Below, in pieces: positions 1-8,552 of a stretch of DNA of 64,000 bases. Location: contig WVZY01000022.1 of assembly GCA_011772205.1 (NCBI GenBank), positions 305,442 through 369,441 on the forward strand. The letters are read 5' to 3'. The stretch is from Candidatus Latescibacterota bacterium. GTDB taxonomy: Bacteria > Krumholzibacteriota > Krumholzibacteriia > WVZY01. The stretch's first letter is position 1; each line of letters begins with the position of its first letter. The notes under the pieces were generated by a model, which was given only the letters and a program-made list of their open reading frames with translations, made no database searches and was not told where the DNA came from. A program made the position numbers and the translations under genes.

Positions 1-1121
1 GTGAAGCGGAAGTTCAATCGCAAGAAGTATGCGCCCATATAGGATATCGTAATGAGCAGGAGGTCAACGGCCACGACGAGCAGGGTTCGCTTTTCCCAAA
101 ATAACCTGTCTCCCCTTTCGAGACTTCGGATTTTCAATATCAATGCGCCGAAGATGACAACCCAGCAGGCCGTCAGGAATGCAGGAAACCACCCACCAGC
201 TTTGAAATAAATAACAGCGCTTACCCCGAGCATTACGGTAATGGCGTATTCGAGAATCGTTACCTGCTTGTGGTTCAGCCCTAGAGATAGCAGCCTTTGG
301 TAATAATGGGTGTGATGCGCTTCAAAGATACGCTCGCCTTTCAATCCCCGTTTGACCAGCGTTAGACCGGCGTCAACAAACAGGGACGAGAGAATGAGCA
401 CCGGAATGAAGACCGGCACTTCCGGAGCAAGGCGATTGCCGGTGACTGCGACGTATGCGAAGAAGAAACCCAGAAACGTGCTCCCTCCATCCCCCATGAA
501 CAGACGAGAGGGCGGAAAATTGAATTGCAAAAAACCGAGTGATGCTCCTGAAACGGCCAAACACACCAGAGCAAGCGGAAAGTGACCGAGAGTGTAGGCG
601 ATCAACGACAGGAATGCTCCCGCAATAAAAGCGCTACCGGCTGCCAGACCATCGATCCCGTCGATAAAGTTATAGAAGTTGACGCACACGAGTATGAATA
701 TAAGCGTAAGGGGGATCGACAGCGCTCCCAGTCCGATTTCTCCGGCCATCGGCAAGCGGATGTGATCGAGAACGCCACCCGACAGTATCACGAGCAGCGC
801 CGCACCTACCTGAATGCCGAACCGGATGGAAATGGGGAGCCCTTTCCAATCATCCAGAACGCCGGTGCCAAACAGCAGCAGCGCGCCGATGGCAAACGGC
901 AAGTAGGCTCGTGTACCCGGCACCGCAGCAAAGAGGATGACATAAACCGCAAAGAACGCTCCGACGAGGGCGATCCCGCCAAAACGGGGTTTTGGCACCT
1001 CGTGGGAACTGCGTTCGTTTGGAATGTCGACAAAACCTTCTCGCGGGCGCATTTGGAGCAGGCCCAGCGTCCCAACATAAGAAAGTAGGAATGGGAGGAG
1101 AAAACTAACCAGCGCGATCAT
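1..1121 (-). CDS. Undecaprenyl-phosphate sugar-1-phosphate transferase, WecA/MraY-like (3' end beyond window)
   Basis: This gene is absent from the ORF track because it runs off the left edge. I read it in the minus frame starting at ATG 1121. The N-terminus gives MIALVSFLLPFLL, then GFVDIPNERSSHEVPKPRFGG, the hallmark of the WecA/MraY (GT4 polyprenyl-phosphate transferase) family. Next come the Asp motif GTGVLDDWKGLP and, near 330, KGERIFEAHHTHYYQRL, the family's His-rich cytoplasmic loop. The family moves a sugar-1-phosphate from a UDP-sugar onto membrane undecaprenyl phosphate and so starts O-antigen or capsule synthesis. Beyond the usual C-terminus the frame stays open into KRTLLVVAVDLLLITISYMGAYFLRLNF. 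That resembles the first membrane helices of CapD/WbpM-type proteins, so the protein may be a fusion. It is last in the minus-strand polysaccharide operon. I am sure of the family; the sugar is unknown. Confidence 0.85.
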   Translation of the reverse strand, partial: MIALVSFLLPFLLSYVGTLGLLQMRPREGFVDIPNERSSHEVPKPRFGGIALVGAFFAVYVILFAAVPGTRAYLPFAIGALLLFGTGVLDDWKGLPISIRFGIQVGAALLVILSGGVLDHIRLPMAGEIGLGALSIPLTLIFILVCVNFYNFIDGIDGLAAGSAFIAGAFLSLIAYTLGHFPLALVCLAVSGASLGFLQFNFPPSRLFMGDGGSTFLGFFFAYVAVTGNRLAPEVPVFIPVLILSSLFVDAGLTLVKRGLKGERIFEAHHTHYYQRLLSLGLNHKQVTILEYAITVMLGVSAVIYFKAGGWFPAFLTACWVVIFGALILKIRSLERGDRLFWEKRTLLVVAVDLLLITISYMGAYFLRLNFRF

Positions 1122-1199
1122 AACATCACAAGAGAAAACCGATTTAAGATGGCTATGTCAATGAATAAGTTCGGTGTTTACCCTAATTCCGCTTCGTAC

Positions 1200-2390
1200 T
1201 CATGTTTTGGCCTGGAGCGTGTCATTGATCAGCTGCTCCATCTGCGACACAATCGTGTTCCAGGACATAGACCTTGCCACTTCCAAGCGCGTCTTGATCC
1301 TCTCGCTCCTGCCCGTTTCTTCCAAAGCCTTCCGTATCGCTTCGACCATTTCCTCCGGACCGGCGGCAGTGCTTACAACGTTCGAATACGGCTCGACTTC
1401 CGGGAGTGGCGTGGCAACAGCCGGCAAGCCTGCGGCAAGATATTCTGCCAGTTTCGAAGGAAACGTGTACTGGGTAAATCCCGTTAGCAGATAAGGAATC
1501 AATCCTACGTCAAAATATCGGAAATAATCCCCAAGCGCTGAATGATCAACAGCACCGGTGAGATGAACGTTTGGCAGCCGGGTCAATCCTTTCGTATCGG
1601 TCCCCGGGGACACTGATCCGAGGAGAACGAACGACCAGTCCGTTTTTATCGAAGCACACTGCTTGAGCAGCTCGAAATCCACCCATGGGCCAAGCAAACC
1701 AGCAAAGCCGACAATCGGCTGCTGCATGTTTTCCAAGAATTCTATCTTTTCTCCCCTACCCCGAAACCGTTCGGGATCTACTCCGTTCGGGAAAAAATAC
1801 GTTTTTGGATTAAGCTTTTTCTTCTCTTCGAAAAGCCCGCGTGCGTTGGCGTATACGAGATCAGAGGAACGGGTGAACATTTCCTCGTACGCCGAGAATC
1901 TCGAACGAACGGAGTCGGGAATGAGCGGATGGCCGGAGAACTTGTCGACGCATTGATAGACGAGAACTCTGTGAGGAACGCGGGAGATGCTGTCCCATAC
2001 CACATCGGTCGGGACGCAGGTCCACATAACGATATCTCTAAGATTGTACCGGTCAATAATCCGATTCAATGCCCGCGCTAGCAGAGCGCTGTTCATCCGG
2101 CCGATTGCATCGGGGAGCCTCGGTGTTGGCACTAAAACGGGTTGCACAATCACGGGATATGAGTGACCACCCAGGGGTCTTCTCCCGCTTCCTTCCCGTC
2201 TCCCAAACGAACCGGCAATCCGTCGAAGAATTCTGGAAGCATCGCGGAGCCGCAGATCGCGCCGGCCTCCGAAATTGTCGATATAAAACACCCGATTGTT
2301 CTCCGAAAGTTTCCCGACGATATGATGGGTGGAGTATTTGTACTTGCCGTACCAATCGATGCCGCCAATATACACGATGTTCTTTTCCAT
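1200..2390 (-). CDS. Glycosyltransferase, GT-B fold (TuaH/GT4-like)
   Basis: Cytoplasmic sugar transferase of the GT-B class, about 396 residues. The N-terminal half opens with the strand MEKNIVYIGGIDWYGKYKY and has an acceptor-side Rossmann domain. The C-terminal nucleotide-sugar domain carries the Glu-rich motif PSKLAEYLAAGLPAVATPLPEVEPY, typical of retaining GT4 enzymes and of TuaH-like proteins. I prefer the ATG at 2390 over the track's 2408, because it begins with the hydrophobic first strand and has a GGGAG box upstream, although at slightly long spacing. It sits between two other glycosyltransferases and the lipid-carrier transferase. It therefore probably adds one sugar during assembly of the lipid-linked repeat unit. 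Donor and acceptor cannot be read from sequence. Confidence 0.82.
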   Translation of the reverse strand: MEKNIVYIGGIDWYGKYKYSTHHIVGKLSENNRVFYIDNFGGRRDLRLRDASRILRRIAGSFGRREGSGRRPLGGHSYPVIVQPVLVPTPRLPDAIGRMNSALLARALNRIIDRYNLRDIVMWTCVPTDVVWDSISRVPHRVLVYQCVDKFSGHPLIPDSVRSRFSAYEEMFTRSSDLVYANARGLFEEKKKLNPKTYFFPNGVDPERFRGRGEKIEFLENMQQPIVGFAGLLGPWVDFELLKQCASIKTDWSFVLLGSVSPGTDTKGLTRLPNVHLTGAVDHSALGDYFRYFDVGLIPYLLTGFTQYTFPSKLAEYLAAGLPAVATPLPEVEPYSNVVSTAAGPEEMVEAIRKALEETGRSERIKTRLEVARSMSWNTIVSQMEQLINDTLQAKT

Positions 2391-2439
2391 GTGGAACCGA
2401 TCTCCCACTGAATCTTCGGCTCACTGCCCAAGATTCCGA

Positions 2440-3774
2440 TCAAGCGATCCGCTTCTCACCTTTGAGAATCGATTCGTAACAGCCAGCTACATTCTCGACG
2501 CTGTAAGGATGTAGGAAATTTGCGAGATCCGTAGTACCAACTGATCGCCTCTTCTTTATGAACTCAACTACTTCGCTAACCTGTTCGGATTTCACGCTTC
2601 CGACAGAATGAAACAGGTTCAGGCACGAGGGGTACCTTGAGAAAAACGCCGCTGAAGTGTCCCGCTCATGACTGGCGAGATTGAGAATTGGCTTGCCTGT
2701 CCCGACGTACTCCACCACCTTGCTCGGCAGCTGGTAGGGTGTGGCATTCCCGATATTTATGAGAACGTCCGAATCAATCATCGCCCGGATCGCTTCGTGA
2801 TGACTAACACTGCCGTGCAAAAATATTTTCTCTCCATGCAGACTCCTGTGCTGATCGAGAATATCTTTGCAGTCGTTGGAAGAACCGAAGAAATGCAACT
2901 CGAGTTTACCCGCCAGATCTGTTTTGAGCAGTTCGTCGAATAGCCTCAGCAGAAAATCCGGATTTCGATTATCCCTGTATAGGCGCCCCATGTAGACCAG
3001 CCGGATCACATCGTCCGCTGCAAACGTCCTACCCCTTGCACTCGTATCCTGCAACTCGCCCATAACAGGAGGAACCACGGACACTTTTTCAGCGTAATCG
3101 GGAAACAAATCGGAATACCGTGAGAGCGTTTCGCCCGTCGTCACTGTTACGGCGTCCGCATAATGAAAAACCTTTCCATCGAAGGAGCGGTTGAGTCTTG
3201 CGTACAGCCTTCGATTGTTCGCGTCCGGTTTCTCCAAAAAACTGAACGGGTCGCCGGTATCGGCCAGCCATTTGAGGGATGGGAATCGTCTTTTCACACG
3301 CAGCCCGACCAAGTGAGCAGTAAAGGGAAGCGAGACGGTGATTATGGCATCGTGGCGCCGATGGGAGAGCAGCTGCGTCGCTTTTCTCAGTGCGGGGAAA
3401 TACCACCGGCATGATGAGTCCGGCCACCATATCTTTTTCCATGTGTGACCGTAGACCCATTTGAGGGCGGCGGATAGCCCTGAGGCAGCATGAATTTTGA
3501 TTCCACCCAGATCCGAAGCCGCTGTCCGGCCTGCCTGCTGCTGATGCGCTGTTGCGATGTTATCAAGTCGGTCCCTGAACTCCTCCGCCGCTGCGAAACC
3601 TACCCGGTGAACGTTGACTGCACCGGCCTCCTCCCTGGCCAGACCGGGCCTCCATGCAGCAATGACATCGACCACATGATTCTCGGCCGCCCAATACTCC
3701 GTGATGACGGACCAGCGAAAAGCGCGAGGCGAAATAGTTGGAGAATAAGCGTGAGAAATGACGAGGAGAATCAT
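2440..3774 (-). CDS. Glycosyltransferase family 4-like protein
   Basis: A 444-residue GT-B glycosyltransferase. It begins with MILLVISHAYSPTISPRAFRW, like the WbuB/ExpE7-type N-terminal domain (Glyco_trans_4-like). The C-terminal half shows the nucleotide-sugar site: VSVVPPVMG, VYMGRLYRDNRNPDFLL, and the motif LPSKVVEYVGTGKPILNLA, in which the Glu residues contact the donor. No membrane segment is visible, so it should act at the inner face of the membrane on a lipid-linked acceptor. It lies 31 nt upstream of the next glycosyltransferase on the same strand, consistent with one operon. The start has little Shine-Dalgarno character. The family is clear; the specificity is unknown. Confidence 0.85.
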   Translation of the reverse strand: MILLVISHAYSPTISPRAFRWSVITEYWAAENHVVDVIAAWRPGLAREEAGAVNVHRVGFAAAEEFRDRLDNIATAHQQQAGRTAASDLGGIKIHAASGLSAALKWVYGHTWKKIWWPDSSCRWYFPALRKATQLLSHRRHDAIITVSLPFTAHLVGLRVKRRFPSLKWLADTGDPFSFLEKPDANNRRLYARLNRSFDGKVFHYADAVTVTTGETLSRYSDLFPDYAEKVSVVPPVMGELQDTSARGRTFAADDVIRLVYMGRLYRDNRNPDFLLRLFDELLKTDLAGKLELHFFGSSNDCKDILDQHRSLHGEKIFLHGSVSHHEAIRAMIDSDVLINIGNATPYQLPSKVVEYVGTGKPILNLASHERDTSAAFFSRYPSCLNLFHSVGSVKSEQVSEVVEFIKKRRSVGTTDLANFLHPYSVENVAGCYESILKGEKRIA

Positions 3775-3876
3775 GAGCTTTGGATATCACAACACCGTAC
3801 TGGTTTCGAAACCGCATAACGGTTCACAAAGGAACGCGTTCAGCATGAAAATACGCCGAGAAATTTCTTGCATAGA

Positions 3877-5124
3877 TCAAATTCCAGAGGAAGGATTCTG
3901 CCCCAGCAGACCTTTTTGTTCGAGCAGCCGGGATATGATTTCTTTTTGTTTTCTGATAACGACATTTTCGCTGTAATACTCACGGGCAAGCGACTTTGCG
4001 CGCTCGCCCATTGAGGCTCTCTTTTGGCCATCCATAAGCAGTGAAGCGATCGCACGGGCCAGGCCGTCCACATCCCCTACTTCCACGAGGAGTCCGGATT
4101 CACCATGGCGAACGGCTTCACGGGAGCCTCTGATGTTCGTCGCCACGACTGGCAGCCCCATTGCCATTGCCTCCAGAACGGACACGGGCATTCCTTCCCT
4201 GTGCGATGGAAGAACGAAAAGATCACTTGCAAAGAGCAGTTCTTCCACGTCAGCCCGAAAAGATAAAAAGCGAAAATGGTCACCCAGCCCTTTTTGTTCG
4301 ACCAGGTTCATGATCTCACTCGAAGCATCATCGTAATCGCTCTCGAGAGCACCCCCGACGACCAGAGTTAACACCTCGGGCGCTTCCTTCACGACCTGTT
4401 CGATTGCTTGAATCAACTCTACATACCCCTTCTCGCGGACGAGCCGGCCAACAATACAAACTACCGCCTGGTCTTCTGAAACTCCTAGTTTTTTTCTGAT
4501 ATCATCTCGCATTCCGACGAACCGATCTGGATTGAACCTTTCCAAATCCACGCCGTTTCCAACATGCGTAATCCTATCCTTCGGAATGATTTTCAGCGCT
4601 ATTGCAGAACGACGATCTTCACCGCTAACAGTAAAGATATAGTCGGTAACAATACCGCCCAGCTTTTCGAGGCCGATGAAAACTCGGCGCACGGACGACC
4701 TCATCCTGTCGTGAAAATAGAATCCGTGGGCGGTGTAGAGGATGAGGGGAACACCGGCGAGCTTAGCGGCGAACCTCGCAAGGAGGGATGCGATCGGAGT
4801 GTGCGCGTGCACGACATCGAAATCCTCCCTGTCGAGAAGCTTTTTAATGGCCAGAATCGCTTTGAAGTGGGCAATGAGGTTGTAACTCCGGCTTATCGGA
4901 ACGGCGTGAAATCGAAATCCCTCCGCTTCGATCTTTTGGACATAAGGGCCGGGAGAACTGGCGAAATGGACTTCGAAAGCATCCCGGAGTCCCCTCCCGA
5001 GAGGCAGGATAAAGTGGTAGATCGTAAAATCAACGGCGCAGATTTGAAGGATCTTGATCTTTCGAGCTGCGGGATCGATGCTTGCCTTGAATTTGATTTT
5101 CTCCTGCGTATCAATCGAAGCCAC
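3877..5124 (-). CDS. Glycosyltransferase family 4 (PglA/CapM-type)
   Basis: GT4 retaining glycosyltransferase. The family core starts at KIKILQICAVDFTIYHFILPLGRGL. It continues through DVVHAHTPIASLLARFAAKLAGVPLILYTAHGFYFHD, the signature of PglA/CapM/Cps-type second-sugar transferases. It ends with LPSHREGMPVSVLEAMAMGLPVVAT, the EX7E donor motif. The track ORF begins at a GTG at 5259, overlaps the SIS gene by 32 bp, and gives a 45-residue Arg-rich N-terminus unlike the family. I therefore place the start at the GTG at 5124, preceded by GGAAGCGAG; this choice is uncertain. It very likely extends the polyprenyl-linked oligosaccharide begun by the WecA-like enzyme of this operon. UDP-HexNAc or hexose donors are common in this subgroup, but none can be assigned here. 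Confidence 0.85.
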   Translation of the reverse strand: MASIDTQEKIKFKASIDPAARKIKILQICAVDFTIYHFILPLGRGLRDAFEVHFASSPGPYVQKIEAEGFRFHAVPISRSYNLIAHFKAILAIKKLLDREDFDVVHAHTPIASLLARFAAKLAGVPLILYTAHGFYFHDRMRSSVRRVFIGLEKLGGIVTDYIFTVSGEDRRSAIALKIIPKDRITHVGNGVDLERFNPDRFVGMRDDIRKKLGVSEDQAVVCIVGRLVREKGYVELIQAIEQVVKEAPEVLTLVVGGALESDYDDASSEIMNLVEQKGLGDHFRFLSFRADVEELLFASDLFVLPSHREGMPVSVLEAMAMGLPVVATNIRGSREAVRHGESGLLVEVGDVDGLARAIASLLMDGQKRASMGERAKSLAREYYSENVVIRKQKEIISRLLEQKGLLGQNPSSGI

Positions 5125-5227
5125 GATGCTGCTCGCTTCCAATAGCTGGCCGCCGAGAAGCCCCACCCAGCGCCACTGGACGTTCCTCGAAGCTTTTGAG
5201 CAAGCCCGGGAATTCAATTCCCTTTCC

Positions 5228-5866
5228 CTAGCTCCGTTCTCCCCTCGCCGCAGCCGCACTGGTTTGCCGTTCTTGGGACAGGAGCTTCCGCTCGATTAGC
5301 TGGCAGATCGTATGCAGCGCAATAAGGTGTGCCTCTTGTATCCTTGGAGTGTCGTTCTCCGGGAACATCAGCAAGGCTTCGCAGAGCTGGGCTACCTGAC
5401 CGCCTCCGCGCCCGGTAAAGGCAAACACTCTCATACCTTTCTTTTTTGCCACACGGCATGCGCGCAGCACATTTTCCGAATTACCGCTGGTCGAAAGGGC
5501 GATCAGGCAATCTCCTTGCTTTCCCAAACCTTCCAATTGCCGGGCGAAGACATCCGAGAAAGTGTAATCGTTGGATAGGGCTGTCACAATCGCGCTATTT
5601 TCCCCCAGGGCGAATGCCGGGAGCGATCGCTTGTCCATCTTGTTATAGCGTCCAACCAGCTCCGCAGCAAAGTGCGCAGCCTGCGTTGCGCTGCCGCCGT
5701 TTCCACAGGCAAATACGCTCCCGCCCTTCTCGAAACAATCCATGAGGGCCTGGGAGATTTCCACCAGCGTCATCCACGCTCCCTCCTCCAGGAAATCGAG
5801 AAGGCGCCTGCAGGCTTGGAGCGACGTTTTGATTTCGCTTTCGATTTCTTTCACTTCGCAATCCAC
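5228..5866 (-). CDS. gmhA: SIS-domain sugar-phosphate isomerase (phosphoheptose isomerase GmhA/DiaA family)
   Basis: A 212-residue single SIS domain protein. It shows the GmhA/DiaA family motifs: an N-terminal helix, FACGNGGSATQAAHFAAELVGRY (phosphosugar-binding loop), LIALSTSGNSENVLRA (second phosphate loop), and the C-terminal helix QEAHLIALHTICQLIE. GmhA converts sedoheptulose-7-phosphate to D-glycero-D-manno-heptose-7-phosphate for ADP/GDP-heptose. The GTG start at 5866 lies 1 nt after the rmlA-like stop, so the two are translationally coupled. The polysaccharide context favours a heptose or related sugar-phosphate role over the DiaA (replication) role. No other heptose genes (gmhB, hldE) are in view, so substrate assignment remains an inference. 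Confidence 0.8.
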   Translation of the reverse strand: MDCEVKEIESEIKTSLQACRRLLDFLEEGAWMTLVEISQALMDCFEKGGSVFACGNGGSATQAAHFAAELVGRYNKMDKRSLPAFALGENSAIVTALSNDYTFSDVFARQLEGLGKQGDCLIALSTSGNSENVLRACRVAKKKGMRVFAFTGRGGGQVAQLCEALLMFPENDTPRIQEAHLIALHTICQLIERKLLSQERQTSAAAARGERS

Positions 5867-5867
5867 C

Positions 5868-6932
5868 TTAGAAGAGAATAATCCGGCTGTTGTCGCCCAC
5901 CATCAGCTTATAGGATCGCGGGAGCTTGTCTGTTTTTTCAACCGTCACGTTCTTGCCGATGAGACTGCTGCCGATGCGGCTGCCAATGTTGCGGATCGTA
6001 CAGTCTTCCAGTACGATGCTGTTCTCGACCTCGCTGCCCAGAATGCGTGCATTGGGGCCAACACTGGTGAACGGGCCGATATAAGAATCGACGATCTCCG
6101 CTCCCGTTCCTATGATGCAGGGTCCTCGAAGGACGCTGTGCTTTACCGTTACACCCTTGTCGAGCTGGACGTTCCCGTGAACATCCGAGGCGTCACCGGG
6201 TTTGCTGTCCAACCGCTGGTGGAGCTCGCTCAGAATCATCCTGTTCGCATCGAGAATGTCTTCGAGCTTCCCAGTATCTTTCCACCAGCCCTCGACGATA
6301 TGAGAATTCACGACGTACCCTTTGTTTATGAGATACTGGATTGCATCGGTGATCTCCAGCTCGTCGCGGAAGCTCGGTTTAATGTTATCCACCGCTTCAA
6401 AGATGCTTTCCGTGAACATGTAGACACCGACCAGCGCATACTCGCTCTTCGGTTGCTTTGGCTTTTCCTCGAGTCCCACAACGCGGCCCCCCTTGATTTC
6501 CGCGACCCCGAACTCTCGCGGATTAGGCACTTTGGCGAGAAGGATTTGGGAATCGAATTTTTCTTCCGCGAACTCATCCACAAAAGATTTAATCCCGTTT
6601 TTGAGAAGGTTGTCGCCGAGGTACATCACAAACGGCTCGGATTTCATATAGTCCTTGGAAATCTTCACCGCATGGGCCAAGCCCAGAGGAGCCTCCTGAG
6701 GGATGTACTCAACACGAAGACCGAACTTCGACCCGTCGCCTACCGCCCGTTTTACTTCCTCTGCCGTATCGCCCACGACGATTCCTACATCCTCTATCCC
6801 AGCTTCCCTTACCGCTTCGAGGCCGTAGAATAGGATCGGTTTATTGGCCACCGGGACCAGCTGCTTGGCGCTTGTATACGTTATCGGCCGCAGCCTTGTC
6901 CCCTTTCCGCCGCTCAAGATCAGCGCTTTTAT
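5868..6932 (-). CDS. Glucose-1-phosphate thymidylyltransferase, long form (RmlA_long/StrD-like)
   Basis: Sugar nucleotidyltransferase: NTP + sugar-1-P gives NDP-sugar + PPi. Motifs are SGGKGTRLRPITYTSAKQLVPVANKP (nucleotide-binding signature), LGDN (metal Asp), and EEKPKQPKSEYALVGVYMF. A left-handed beta-helix tail follows (repeats such as IIGTGAEIVDSYIGPFTSVGP), which marks the long StrD-like form. The track starts at TTG 6917, but that removes the conserved first strand. In frame upstream the sequence reads ATA-AAA-GCG-CTG-ATC, giving xKALILSGGKGTRL. The ATA at 6932 has GAGGAGG 8 nt upstream, so I use it as an apparent ATA initiation codon. The protein supplies an activated hexose, probably dTDP-glucose, to the glycosyltransferases downstream. 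Confidence 0.85.
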   Translation of the reverse strand: MKALILSGGKGTRLRPITYTSAKQLVPVANKPILFYGLEAVREAGIEDVGIVVGDTAEEVKRAVGDGSKFGLRVEYIPQEAPLGLAHAVKISKDYMKSEPFVMYLGDNLLKNGIKSFVDEFAEEKFDSQILLAKVPNPREFGVAEIKGGRVVGLEEKPKQPKSEYALVGVYMFTESIFEAVDNIKPSFRDELEITDAIQYLINKGYVVNSHIVEGWWKDTGKLEDILDANRMILSELHQRLDSKPGDASDVHGNVQLDKGVTVKHSVLRGPCIIGTGAEIVDSYIGPFTSVGPNARILGSEVENSIVLEDCTIRNIGSRIGSSLIGKNVTVEKTDKLPRSYKLMVGDNSRIILF

Positions 6933-7035
6933 CGGTATCGCCTCCTCTCTTCGAGACGCCGTTTTCCGTGCCGTGGAATTCTACTTCATCGGCCTTCCCG
7001 CGACGGCACAGCAACCGGCACACTCGCATTTCGAA

Positions 7036-8514
7036 TCATCTGGTGAGCGCGACGATGGCAAGGACAAACGCGGAAAGGCTCCCGAGGCCTGCGATAAAAG
7101 AACCCAGACTCGCGGATCGTTTTCTCTTTACCAGAATGGTTTCACCGCGGTAAATCACACTTGCCTTATTCGCTTCTCGCTTTGTTCCATCTCTCGAGTA
7201 AATGGACATCCGGCCATATCCGCCTGATTTTGTGGGTCCCCCGGCCAGACTGATGTATTCTTCTGCCCTGAAATCCGCCCTGAACGGATATCCCCCAGGC
7301 TCGACCACTTCCCCGGTCACATAGACTTTCGCCGCAAACGGGGGGAGGGTTATCACATCTCCTGACCTCAGCTCGATGTCTCCTTGCGGACCCCCCGCGA
7401 CTACTTCTGCTGGACTGAATCGGATATGTTCGAACGTCTCGCTTGTCTTTCTCTCTAAAACCGCTTCATCTATCAAATGATCCGGGGACAGTCTCCATAT
7501 GCGCGGCAAAAAATCCCTCAGCTTCTCACCCTCATGAATGAAAAACCGCCCCTCGCGCCCCCCGCTGCCGACGACATGAACAAACCGGCTTTGGGGAAAG
7601 CTAAGGATGTCCGGGACGACAATAACGTCCCTATCCTGAAGCACAATATCGCAGGCATCGTCGAGATGGAACGTTTTCGTGGAAACGCTGTCCTCTTTAT
7701 AGAACCTTTCGAGGATCAGACCGCCTTTATCTCCGAACGCCGTTATACCGCCGCAATACGCGAGAAGATCTTCCACCGTCTCACCAAGCACCAGCTCGTA
7801 AGAACCCGGCTTTCTCACTTCTCCAACGACCCCGATGACGTTTCGCCTCACGGGAATCAATACACTCTGCCCCTCTTTTAGCATCGGATTCTGATCGAAA
7901 TCACCCAGATTCAAGAACGAGAATAGATCCACCTTGCGAACGAGTTGGTTGTCCTCGCGTATTTCGATCTCCCTCATGCTGCCCCTTCCCGTCACACCAC
8001 CCGCCTCATCCAGCGCCCGGCTTACACGGAAAGGTGCGTAGACCACAACGGGTCCCGGCTTCTCCACTTCTCCGAGCACGAATACGACGAACGCTCTCGG
8101 TTGAACAAGCCTGCAATCGATGTCTATGTTCTTGTAATAGCGGCGCAAAGCTTTCCTGAGACGATCCTGAAATTCGGACAACGTCAAACCGGCCGCCTTA
8201 AAAGAGCCGACATTAGGAAGCACCACAGACCCTTCCGGCAAAACGTCAAGCTCAAATGAGTTCTCAGGGCCGCCAATCATTAACAGGAGCCTGTCAAACG
8301 GTCCGAGAATATACGTCTCCGGGTCGATAGCTCCTTCGAGCGCGGTTAGCCGGATTTTTTGTCGTTCATCTTCAACTTTGATTTCAGTCAGTCCGGGTGG
8401 TTGGGTCTTCGCCGTTTCGGCTTCATTCCTTTTGTTCGATGAATTAATACCTCCCGCTACCACCGCGGACGGAATCAACGCCACAAAGATCAAGATCCAT
8501 GTACGTTTCATCAT
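7036..8514 (-). CDS. Polysaccharide export protein with SLBB domains (Wza-like)
   Basis: An exported protein of about 492 residues. The signal peptide MMKRTWILIFVALIPSAVVAGG suggests starting at ATG 8514 rather than the track's 8550. A Poly_export domain follows: YILGPFDRLLLMIGG and the LPEGSVVLPNVGSFKAAGLTLSEFQDRL strand-helix. Then come several SLBB beta-grasp repeats, recognisable as GEVEKPGPVVVYAPFRVSRALDEAGGV, GEVRKPGSYELVLGETVEDLLAYCGGI and GEVVEPGGYPFRADFRAEEYISLAGG. A C-terminal hydrophobic helix (FIAGLGSLSAFVLAIVAL) precedes the end. Wza-family proteins form the outer-membrane or periplasm-spanning channel for capsule or exopolysaccharide. It lies directly after alaS and upstream of the sugar-activation genes. 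No Wzc or Wzy partner is visible in this window. Confidence 0.88.
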   Translation of the reverse strand: MMKRTWILIFVALIPSAVVAGGINSSNKRNEAETAKTQPPGLTEIKVEDERQKIRLTALEGAIDPETYILGPFDRLLLMIGGPENSFELDVLPEGSVVLPNVGSFKAAGLTLSEFQDRLRKALRRYYKNIDIDCRLVQPRAFVVFVLGEVEKPGPVVVYAPFRVSRALDEAGGVTGRGSMREIEIREDNQLVRKVDLFSFLNLGDFDQNPMLKEGQSVLIPVRRNVIGVVGEVRKPGSYELVLGETVEDLLAYCGGITAFGDKGGLILERFYKEDSVSTKTFHLDDACDIVLQDRDVIVVPDILSFPQSRFVHVVGSGGREGRFFIHEGEKLRDFLPRIWRLSPDHLIDEAVLERKTSETFEHIRFSPAEVVAGGPQGDIELRSGDVITLPPFAAKVYVTGEVVEPGGYPFRADFRAEEYISLAGGPTKSGGYGRMSIYSRDGTKREANKASVIYRGETILVKRKRSASLGSFIAGLGSLSAFVLAIVALTR

Positions 8515-8552
8515 CACCCTGGAGTCCTTTCTCCCGGATTCGCCGAACAATA

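Noticed and set aside
582-1088. 168-codon plus-strand ORF and other track ORFs opposite real genes
   Set aside because: They are antisense shadows of the WecA-like gene and other minus-strand genes, with unlikely composition.
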